This document shows positions 36,069-43,768 of a stretch of 64,000 bases of DNA, in pieces. The DNA comes from Desulfosarcina cetonica JCM 12296 (lineage in GTDB: Bacteria; Desulfobacterota; Desulfobacteria; Desulfobacterales; Desulfosarcinaceae), in NCBI RefSeq assembly GCF_001311845.1, contig NZ_BBCC01000004.1, forward strand, positions 1 to 64,000, written 5' to 3'. The translations under genes and the position numbers were made by a program. A model generated the notes under the pieces. It was not told the DNA's origin. It was given only the letters and a program-made list of their open reading frames with translations, and did not search any database. Numbering within the stretch: the stretch's first letter is position 1; every line of letters begins with the position of its first letter.

Positions 36069-38042
36069 CTACGGAATGATTTTGATGTAGTCTACCTTCT
36101 TGACATCCCATTCCTTCTTTTCCGGATCGAACTTGGAGTTGACGAAGCAGAACCAATTCTCGTCATCCTGGCCCGGATAGTCCGCCTGATAGTAGAAGCC
36201 CGGGTAGCGGGTCTCTTTGCGGTACTGGATGTGACGCAGGTGGGCTTCCACGGTCCAGATACGATGCTCGATTTCCCAGCATCTCATCAGTTCATGCAGG
36301 TCACCGGCAGCCAGCTTCTCGCAGTCTTCACGCATGGTGGCCAGCAGATCCATGACGATTTCCAAAGACTTGCTGCTGGTCATGTAGAAGGTGGCGGTTC
36401 CAGCACCATACTCATGGGTGGCCTTCATCAGGCGATACATCATCATTGGGTTTGATGTAGTTGGGGTTGATGTCGATGGCGGTGGTGTATTCGCAGTTAT
36501 CCAGGAAGGTGCGGACCGGTTTGTAAACCAGGTCGACCAGTTCTTCCTTGGACTGCTTCAGGGTCGGGGTGAAATCGGCAAAGTCCGTTGCGTAGCGGCA
36601 CATCTGCTTGGCAGCGATACGACCCTCGGCATGGGAACCAGAGGAGAACTTGTGACCGGAGCCGCCCACGCCGTCGCCAGCGGTGAACAGACCTTCAACG
36701 GTGGTCATCTGTTTGTAGACCTTGCCGTTGCGGGCTTTGATTTTGTATGCATCCGGGACCCAGTCGTAATCGGGGCCGGAAGCCCACAGACCGCAGCAAC
36801 CGGAGTGAGAACCCAACAGGTAGGGCTCGGTGGGCATAACTTCGGAGTTTTTCTTCTCCGGCTCACAATCCTGAGCACACCACAGGTTAGCCTGACCGCA
36901 GGTCATATCCAGGAAGTCTTCCCAAGCTTCGGACTCGAGGTGCTTGAGTTCTTTCTTGTCCATGGTGGCGCCCAGGGCGGCCAGTGCCGTCACGGTATCC
37001 ATCATGATCGGGCCGCGGCCTTCCTTCATTTCGAACAGCATCAGGTGGTTACGCAGGCAGGTCGGGGTAATGGCGGCGGTTCCGTAAGGAGCGTATTTTT
37101 CCAGCTCTTTCTTGGCGGCGTCGCTACCGGCGAAGGCTTCGCCCAGACCGTTGAGGGTTTTGGCCTTGAACAGCAGGAACCAGGCACCGACCGGGCCGTA
37201 ACCGTCTTTAAAACGGGCCGGGGTGAAACGGTTTTCCATCATGGTCAGTTCGGCGCCGACCTTCATGGCCATGGTGTAGGTGGAACCAGCGTTCCATACC
37301 GGATACCAGGCGCGGCCTTTACCTTCACCGACCGAACGGGGCTGGTAGATGTTCACAGCGCCGCCGCAGGCAATCATCATGGTTTTGCATTTGATGATGT
37401 AGACTTTGTTCTCACGAACGGAGAAACCCACCGCGCCGGCGATCTGATTCGGCACCGTGGCGTCCAGAAGCAGTTCAACGATGAAGCAGCGTTCGATGAT
37501 GTTGTCTTCTCCCAAAGCCAGTTTAGCGGCCTCGGCAACGATACGCTTGTAGGACTCACCGTTGATCATGATCTGCCATTTACCGGTACGGACCGGCTGC
37601 GCACCAGACTTCAAGGTGCCCATTTTCTGGCCTTTTTTACCGTCCATGTTCTTTCCGGCTTCGTCTTTTTTCCAAACGGGGAGTCCCCATTCTTCAAACA
37701 GGTAGACGGAGTCGTCAACATAGCAGCCCAGGTCGAAGATCAGGTCTTCGCGGACCAGACCCATCAGGTCGTTACGGACCATGCGGACGTAATCTTCAAC
37801 CGCATTTTCACCGACGTAGGTGTTGATGGCGGACAGACCCTGGGCAACGGCGCCGGAGCGCTCCATGGCGGCCTTGTCGCACAGCAGAACACTCTGACCG
37901 TCTTTCATCCATTTTTTGACTTCAAACGCGGTACCACAGGCAGCCATACCACCGCCGACGATGAGAATGTCAACTTCTTTCTCAACAACTTCGGGATCCG
38001 GACGGCCTTGAGTTCACCCACAGGTTTATTCGGTAATGCCAT
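36069..38042 (-). CDS. aprA: Adenylylsulfate (APS) reductase alpha subunit; two frameshifts
   Basis: The flavoprotein subunit that reduces APS to sulfite and AMP in dissimilatory sulfate reduction. The start is the ATG at 38042 behind AGGAGGATAA (MALPNKPVGELKAVR). A G appears lost near 38000, after which DILIVGGGMAACGTAFEVKK gives the FAD-binding fold. The long middle part includes YLLGSHSGCCGLWASGPDYD and GSGHKFSSGSHAEGRIAAKQ. A second shift near 36445 leads into YRLMKATHEYGAGTATFYM and YPGFYYQADYPG, the conserved C-terminus. Repaired length is about 657 residues, normal for AprA. An essential gene in this organism would not carry two real frameshifts, so these are sequence errors. Confidence 0.96.
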
Positions 38043-38103
38043 ATCTTATCCTCCTGTAGAAAATTCAGATTCTTAAAGGTTGTCTTCCAGCAATCAACCG
38101 ATC

Positions 38104-38535
38104 TTACATTTTAGGGGTCGGAAGGGTGACGCCGTCAGCTTCCTGGGTGGACAGCAGAGGGCTTTCGAGGTCCTTGCCCTTGAGGTCTGCGTAGGCATTG
38201 GCCTGGCCTTCGGGGGTGGTCCGGATGGGGAACTTGAAGCGTTTGATAAGGCCGTTTCTGAACTTACAGGTCCACATGACATCCTCGGTGCCCATCATGG
38301 GCATGATGGAGCTTCCCAGCGGTACGAAATCGGCGTAGCCGCGAACTTCAATGGCCTGGGTGGGGCAAATTTTTACGCAGGAAAAGCACTCCCAGCACTG
38401 ATCCGGTTCCTGGTTGTAGGCCTTCATGGCGTTGGGATCCAGAACCATCAGATCGTTGGGACAAATGTACATGCAAGCGGTCTTGTCGCCACCCTTGCAG
38501 CCGTCACATTTTTCCTGAATTACAAAACTTGGCAT
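38104..38535 (-). CDS. aprB: Adenylylsulfate (APS) reductase beta subunit
   Basis: A 143-residue ferredoxin-like subunit with two 4Fe-4S clusters (CDGCKGGDKTACMYICP, where the first motif has the AprB insertion, and CWECFSCVKICPTQAI) and the AprB-specific tail that wraps AprA. It transfers electrons from QmoABC to AprA. GTAGGAGG precedes the ATG. It lies 61 nt before aprA, the normal aprB-aprA order. Confidence 0.97.
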   Translation of the reverse strand: MPSFVIQEKCDGCKGGDKTACMYICPNDLMVLDPNAMKAYNQEPDQCWECFSCVKICPTQAIEVRGYADFVPLGSSIMPMMGTEDVMWTCKFRNGLIKRFKFPIRTTPEGQANAYADLKGKDLESPLLSTQEADGVTLPTPKM

Positions 38536-39007
38536 TTAATATACCTCCTACGTTAGTTAAAAGATTTCACTCAACCAACTTCCGAAACTAAAGGTAAGAA
38601 CCTCCTGTTCGTCGCACCTCCCTTCCATAGAATAGCGTCCGAATGGTTTCAATCCGGACAATGACACCGTAACTGATAAGCAAAATCCCCATACTCTGTT
38701 TGATAAAACACGTATTTCGGATTTGATTCAATGCACTGCGGCATTGGTTGTTTCGGTTGATTAATTGTATAATATCGGGAAGATAGTTACAGCGTAATGC
38801 AAGTTAAGATCAATACCATCCGGCATTTTCATTGTCAAGAATTTTCGGCGACACAAAATCCCAAAAGAAGCAATGACTTACATTCATTCGCCGCTTTTCC
38901 TACATATCGGTGGATTCGTGGTTGCCTGCACAACATATGGTAGAAAAAAAAGCTGCAAAATTTCGTCCGATGAAATTATTGATGGTCTCGTAAAAAGTCG
39001 CATTTCC
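38536..39007. promoter_or_regulatory. Upstream region of aprBA
   Basis: About 330 nt before aprB hold no gene and should contain the promoter and a long leader. I could not assign a consensus -35/-10 pair with confidence. The far part, beyond 38870, is degenerate sequence carrying TCTCGTAAAAAGTC, a partial copy of the repeat described at 39008. Confidence 0.5.
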
Positions 39008-39130
39008 GACGGATTCGTAAAAAGCCCGAGATCAAGGCTTGCGAATCCTGAGGAATGAGAAATACTTAGCGTACGCCGCAGTGACGAAGGATACGCGTAA
39101 CGCCGATATCGGGCTTTTTACGAATCCGTC
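39008..39130. repeat. MITE-like element with perfect 22-bp terminal inverted repeats
   Basis: GACGGATTCGTAAAAAGCCC (plus GA) at 39008-39029 is matched exactly in reverse complement at 39109-39130. The 79-nt centre contains TACGCGTAACGCCGATATCG near the right arm. Partial copies of the arms occur at about 7336-7383, 46588-46606, 47287-47306 and 48431-48470, so this is a dispersed repeat family. It has no coding capacity. Confidence 0.85.
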
Positions 39131-39278
39131 AATTATTGACCGGTCCATGGTCCACAACAGGGTCCGGGTGGCGCCGTCCACGTCCAAACAGAGCCGAACT
39201 TTGCGGTTGACTTGATCGGCCAGCATGTTACCTCTTCCGCCAGGATTCATCAACACCCTTTGACTAGGAAAAATCGAT

Positions 39279-40017
39279 ATGCACAATCCGGTCACGCCAC
39301 TCCATCGCGATCAGTCCTTTTGTTTCCGCTGCGCGCCGGAAGTAGCCTGTTTCAATGCCTGTTGCCGGGATTTGCAACAGGTCCTGGCCCCTTATGACAT
39401 CGTTTGTCTGAAGCAGTTTCTCGGGATTTCCTCAACCGAATTTCTCCATCGTTACACCGAGAAAAGCACCGGCCCCGGAACCGGCTGCCGGTGGTCTCGC
39501 TGCGCTTCAGCGACTCCGCCGACAAGGCCTGTCCCTTCGTCGGCGCGGCCGGCTGCCGGGTATATCCGGCCCGTCCCGCCTCATGCCGGACTATCCCCTG
39601 GCCCGCGGTGTTTCGCGCGACCGGCAGACCGGAACGCTGAACGAGCACTGGGCGCTGATCCGCGAATCCCATTGTCTCGGTTTTGAATGCGGCACCGTGC
39701 AAACGGTGGACGAATGGGTGGCCGATCAGGAAATTGCCCTGCACAACCGCATGAACGACCGGCTCCTGGAGTTGATCAGCGACAAGAACCGCCTGCATCC
39801 GGAACCGCTCACCCCGTCCGAAAGCCAGGCGGTCCATACGGCCCTGTACGATCTGGACGCCTTCCGCGAGGCGCTGTTCGCCCAGGCCACCCCCGGAGAT
39901 CTTTTTCCCGACCCGGCGGATGCCGACCGGGCACGCACGGATGATCGGGTACTCCTGGAGGCCGCCCTGGCGTGGGTAAGGATAAACGTTTTTAATCTTT
40001 CACCGAAAGCCCCTTGA
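39279..40017 (+). CDS. YkgJ-family cysteine-cluster protein; two frameshifts
   Basis: About 246 residues after repair. The family signature of spaced cysteines is split over the frames: FCFRCAPEVACFNACCRDLQ, CPFVGAAGCRVYPARPASCR, then YPLARGVSRDRQ and ESHCLGFECGTVQ. Bases appear lost near 39484 and 39590. YkgJ proteins probably bind Zn2+ or an Fe-S cluster, and their function is largely unknown. The gene ends 3 nt before the next ATG, suggesting co-expression with the dehydrogenase-like gene. Confidence 0.82.
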
Positions 40018-40020
40018 CCC

Positions 40021-40834
40021 ATGTCCGATACGAAAAAAGTCGCCCTGGTCCTCGGAGCGGTCAAAGGCATCGGCAAGGCCATTGCCATGGATCTGCTCCA
40101 GCGCGGCATCCGCGTGGCGGCCACCTGGTTCGACTGGCCCGAAAGCCAACCGACCATGCAGGCCGATTTCGAAAGCACGGGTACCGCGCACCTGATCCTG
40201 CACACCAACCTGCTCGACACAGCCGCCATTGCCGATATGATGGCACGGGTGGTCGATCGCTTCGGTCGCCTGGACATCCTCATCAACAACATCGAACGCG
40301 GCGGCTGGCCGGTGGTCCATGGCCGCTACATCCCCGAGCAATGGGACCTGGAGCTGGCCACCACCCTGCGGGCCAAGCGATGGGTTTTTGAAGCCGCCCT
40401 GCCCCATCTGAAAGCCTCGGGCCACGGTGCGGTGGTCAACCTCTCCTCCATCGCCGGCATCGTCGGCCGCAGCGGTCCGGCCAGCTACCTGTTCAACGAG
40501 GGGTATGCCGCCGCCAACCGCGGCATTTCCCTCTTGACGGAGACCTGGGCCCGGCTCGGCGCGCCCCGGGTGCGGGTCAACGAACTGATGCTCGGCGTGA
40601 TCGAGACCCGCCATGGACGATACCCGGGGATGGGGACTGTTGACCGACGGGCAACGCCAGGCCATTTTAGACCACACCTTGTTGGCCAGAATCGGTCGCA
40701 TAGACGATGTTGTCAGGGCCGTGCGCTTCCTGCTGGACGAAGCCCCGTTCATGACCGGCAGCGTACTGCGCATCGACGGCGGCTACCCGCTGGGGGGCGA
40801 GGCAATTGCCCCCATGCCCGAGGGCGTCGTCTAA
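40021..40834 (+). CDS. Short-chain dehydrogenase/reductase-like protein with altered catalytic motif; one frameshift
   Basis: About 270 residues with the SDR Rossmann start VALVLGAVKGIGKAIAMDLL, a modified NNAG motif (ILINNIERGG), catalytic-type serine in VVNLSSIAGI, and a C-terminal FMTGSVLRIDGGYPL. At the Y-x3-K position the sequence is GYAAANRGISLL, so Asn replaces the catalytic Lys. The frame shifts near 40612. Either the protein is a non-catalytic or divergent SDR, or its chemistry differs. It is 3 nt downstream of the YkgJ gene. Confidence 0.82.
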
Positions 40835-40848
40835 GCGTCGGCAGGCAA

Positions 40849-41691
40849 CTAGTTGTAACGGGATCGGATTTTTTGCACAATATTGGCCCGGCGCAGGTAA
40901 TCACGGGGATCCCCGCCTCCCGTCTTGAGGACTTGCCGCAGATAGCGACGCTGATTGTCGATGGCCCGGCGGTAAAGATCTTCATCGATGTCCCAGCGGG
41001 CCTTAAAATGGTGGCGCATGAACCGGTCCGGCGCACCGAGCTGGTTTTTCAGGCGCGCATTGATGCGTTGGTAAAAATGGATGGATTGCTGCAACAAATC
41101 CAGCTCATCCCGATATTCCGGCAGCCGCGCCTCTTCCAGCTCAAAATACAGGAAAAGCAACTTCTCTAGATAGGTACGGTCGGCCAACTGGGCCAAAACA
41201 TCGGCGCCGGCCAGCATCTTGCCCAACCATTTTGTCGCGGAATCCGGGAAAGGAATGCCAGCCAGCGCGCCGTTGAGATCGGTGCTGTGAATCATTGTCA
41301 TGCAGGCATGCACCTCCGACGGCCGAAGATCGAAACGATCATGGTACCGTTCCAAAAAATCCATGCTGCGCCTGACATGGCTGAGGGTGAATTTGGCGCC
41401 GGTTCCCACCGAATCCTCACCGTACTGCAGATATCCGGAATCGTGGAGCAGGGCCGCCACCAGCACCTGATGGACCTGACGAGCGGTAACGGTCACACCG
41501 GTTTCGCAGGCGCCGTGCAGCAGCCGGACCAGCGCCAGGTAGCAATCGGTGACATGCTTCAGGTCGTGGTAATCGGTATTGCAGCCCTTGATGCCAGCCC
41601 ATGCGCCCTGGTAAAGCGCCACCGTGCGCTCAAAGGCACCTCGCATGGCAATCACGTCCACATCCACTGAAAGATGCGGGACAATCACCAA
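40849..41691 (-). CDS. HD-domain phosphohydrolase-like protein
   Basis: A 280-residue protein with HD-type metal ligands: DYHDLKHVTDCYLALVRLLH near residue 41, LVAALLHDSGYLQYGEDS near 80 and an MIHSTDL histidine near 132. This is the layout of the HD/PDEase superfamily. Substrate unknown (a nucleotide or cyclic nucleotide is possible). The start is uncertain: TTG 41691 and GTG 41688 are open, with ATG 41646 as a shorter option. It converges with the SDR gene across 14 nt. Confidence 0.78.
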   Translation of the reverse strand: MVIVPHLSVDVDVIAMRGAFERTVALYQGAWAGIKGCNTDYHDLKHVTDCYLALVRLLHGACETGVTVTARQVHQVLVAALLHDSGYLQYGEDSVGTGAKFTLSHVRRSMDFLERYHDRFDLRPSEVHACMTMIHSTDLNGALAGIPFPDSATKWLGKMLAGADVLAQLADRTYLEKLLFLYFELEEARLPEYRDELDLLQQSIHFYQRINARLKNQLGAPDRFMRHHFKARWDIDEDLYRRAIDNQRRYLRQVLKTGGGDPRDYLRRANIVQKIRSRYN

Positions 41692-41694
41692 GGC

Positions 41695-41844
41695 CTATTC
41701 CAAAACGGCTTGCGGGGATTCCATCCTGACCAGGTTTGCCAGCTGGTTTTCAGTCATCGTCGGAATGCCTCTCCAGATCATGGACGTGAACATCCGTTTC
41801 GCTTTAACGGGCATCGCGCCCTTATGAGCGAATTTGTCTGGCAT
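41695..41844 (-). CDS. Possible small ORF just upstream of, and in frame with, the HD gene
   Basis: MPDKFAHKGAMPVKAKRMFT, then ENQLANLVRMESPQAVLE and a TAG one codon before the HD gene's first start. It could be a leader peptide coupled to the HD gene, or an N-terminal part cut off by a sequencing error. GGTGGA lies 4 nt upstream of the ATG. Weakly supported. Confidence 0.25.
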   Translation of the reverse strand: MPDKFAHKGAMPVKAKRMFTSMIWRGIPTMTENQLANLVRMESPQAVLE

Positions 41845-42079
41845 GGATCCACCCAAACTGCAAGCCCAATTCACCGCCCAACACCACCGGCGCCATCCAT
41901 GGGAACGCGCATGCACTGGCTATTGCGGGAAGCCCCAAATATTGATACATTCTTTTTTATCAATGGTCCCAGAAAGATGCCTGCCCCGGGACGGTTGCCT
42001 CCGCCGCATGAGCGCACGCTGAATGCATCTGGCACCTAATATGGAAAACAAAACGGTAGCCGATAGAGGAACCCATCTG
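41845..42079. other. Divergent intergenic region between the HD and DHH genes
   Basis: About 235 nt without a supported gene. An AT-rich patch near 41935-41965 could hold promoter elements for either side. Confidence 0.4.
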
Positions 42080-42961
42080 ATGAGAGTGGTTACAAGGCCT
42101 GATTTTGACGGTATCGTATGTGCCGTGTTGCTGATGGATGCACTCCATATCGCCCCACCGGTGCACTGGGTGCAACCCAGCGACATGCAACACCGACGGG
42201 TGGATATCCGTGAGGGCGATGTCATCGCCAACCTTCCCTACCATGAACGTTGCAGCCTGTGGTTCGATCACCACGTCTCCAACCAGCCGGACAAGCCGAT
42301 AACGGGCGCCTTTAGGCTTGCGCCCTCGGCCGCCGGTATCATCTATGACACCTATCGTCAGAAGATCACGCGGGATTACCGGGAACTGGTCCGCCAGACC
42401 GACCGCATCGATTCGGCGGATCTGACCCTGGACGAAATTCTCCACCCGGAACACTACCCGTTCGTACTGCTGTCCATGACCATCTCCAACGATATCGAAG
42501 AGAAAAACTACTGGGAGCACCTGATCGGCCTGTTGCGCTCCCGTTCCATGGGAGAGGTGATGATCGACCCATGGGTCCGACAGCGCTGCGAGGCGGTGGT
42601 GGCGGCCAATATCCTCTACGAAGAAGCCCTCAGGACCCACACCCGGCTTGCCGGCCAGGTGTCGATCACCGATTTCCGACTTCTCGATCCGGTGCCCAAC
42701 GGCAACCGCTTCCTGATTTATTCCCTGTTTCCCGAATGCACGGTCAACGTCAAAATCGTTCATGTCGGCGAAGACAACGCCAGCATTAAGGTGGGGCACA
42801 GCATTTTGAATCGCGGATGCCATGTCAATGTGGGCAAAATGCTCGCCGCATTCGAAGGCGGGGGCCATCGCGGCGCCGGTGCCTGCCGCTTCGCCCGGGA
42901 AAAAGCGGACCGCTATCTGGCGCGCATCGTCGCCATTCTGCAGGCAAACGAAGCGTCCTAA
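42080..42961 (+). CDS. DHH/DHHA1-family phosphoesterase
   Basis: A 293-residue protein. MRVVTRPDFDGIVCAVLLMD carries the first metal motif, LWFDHHVSNQ is the DHH motif, and the C-terminal DHHA1 domain has FEGGGHRGAGACRF. Family members include oligoribonucleases (NrnA/Orn-type), cyclic-di-nucleotide phosphodiesterases, RecJ and inorganic pyrophosphatases. Size and motif spacing fit an NrnA-like or exopolyphosphatase-like enzyme. AGAGGA lies 9 nt before ATG 42080; an upstream ATG at 42041 is possible. Its end overlaps the convergent downstream gene by 4 nt. Confidence 0.85.
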   Translation: MRVVTRPDFDGIVCAVLLMDALHIAPPVHWVQPSDMQHRRVDIREGDVIANLPYHERCSLWFDHHVSNQPDKPITGAFRLAPSAAGIIYDTYRQKITRDYRELVRQTDRIDSADLTLDEILHPEHYPFVLLSMTISNDIEEKNYWEHLIGLLRSRSMGEVMIDPWVRQRCEAVVAANILYEEALRTHTRLAGQVSITDFRLLDPVPNGNRFLIYSLFPECTVNVKIVHVGEDNASIKVGHSILNRGCHVNVGKMLAAFEGGGHRGAGACRFAREKADRYLARIVAILQANEAS

Positions 42962-43752
42962 CCGGCAAAAAGGGTTTTAATCCGCTCGCGGCTCTCCACC
43001 AGCATGCGCCGATTCTCGTCAAACACCTCAAAGGTGATCGTCTGGTCGTAACCGACCCGCTTAAGGTGGGTCACCAGCGCATCGAAACGAACCGTTCCCT
43101 GGCCGACGGCCAGATGATCGTCCACCCGGCCGCGATTGTCGCTGACATGCAGATGGTTGATCCTGTGTTCAAACCGCTGCGCCAGCGCTTTCAAACGCCG
43201 TCCCCGCGCATCGTCAATGTTGGCATGCCCGGTATCCAAGGTCATTTTCAAAGCCGGAAAGGCCTCGAAGATCTCCTCGAAGTCCTCCACCGCGACGCCC
43301 ATCCGGTAGCGCGGGAACATGTTTTCCAGGCAGAGGACCATGCCGAGTTGCTCCGCCGCCGTCACCATCTCTCCCAGGAAATCAAAAAGATACCCCTTGA
43401 CCGTCTCCAGGACAAAAATGCCCATGCCACCGGCCATGCTGGGGTGCAGGACCGCCTTGGCCGCGCCGAGGTCGGCGGCCACGCCCAGCGACTGGCGCAT
43501 CTCCGTCACCGAGGCCCGCCGAATGCTCTCGGTGAGATCGGCGGTACTCACGAAGGTCGGCAAATGGCAGACCAATCCCATCTGGTTTGCCTTAAGGGCG
43601 TTGACAATCGCCTTGCGCTCTGCCGCCAGAATGCTGTGATGGGCCATGGGCGGGTCCATGGCCAGTTCCAGATAATCGAACCCCATCCGGGCAAAGGCAT
43701 CGATCTCATCCAGGACGGGTGCCACCGGAAAGTTCATGGCGCCATATTGCAT
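42958..43752 (-). CDS. Sugar phosphate isomerase/epimerase-type TIM-barrel protein
   Basis: A 264-residue protein of the AP-endonuclease-2/xylose-isomerase-like barrel superfamily. MQYGAMNFPVAPVLDEIDAF starts strand 1. The metal-ligand positions are recognisable in LCLENMFP, TLDTGHANI, INHLHVSDNRG (His and Asp) and ITFEVFDENRR. AGGAGGC precedes ATG 43752. It follows the sensor kinase gene, 16 nt apart, in the same direction. The actual substrate is unknown. Confidence 0.83.
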   Translation of the reverse strand: MQYGAMNFPVAPVLDEIDAFARMGFDYLELAMDPPMAHHSILAAERKAIVNALKANQMGLVCHLPTFVSTADLTESIRRASVTEMRQSLGVAADLGAAKAVLHPSMAGGMGIFVLETVKGYLFDFLGEMVTAAEQLGMVLCLENMFPRYRMGVAVEDFEEIFEAFPALKMTLDTGHANIDDARGRRLKALAQRFEHRINHLHVSDNRGRVDDHLAVGQGTVRFDALVTHLKRVGYDQTITFEVFDENRRMLVESRERIKTLFAG

Positions 43753-43768
43753 GCCGGCCTCCTTTTTC

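Noticed and set aside
36391-38076. A 561-codon plus-strand frame opposite aprA
   Set aside because: Antisense shadow of aprA: the translation is Gly/Val/Phe-rich with no family, and the AprA motifs on the other strand explain the codon bias.
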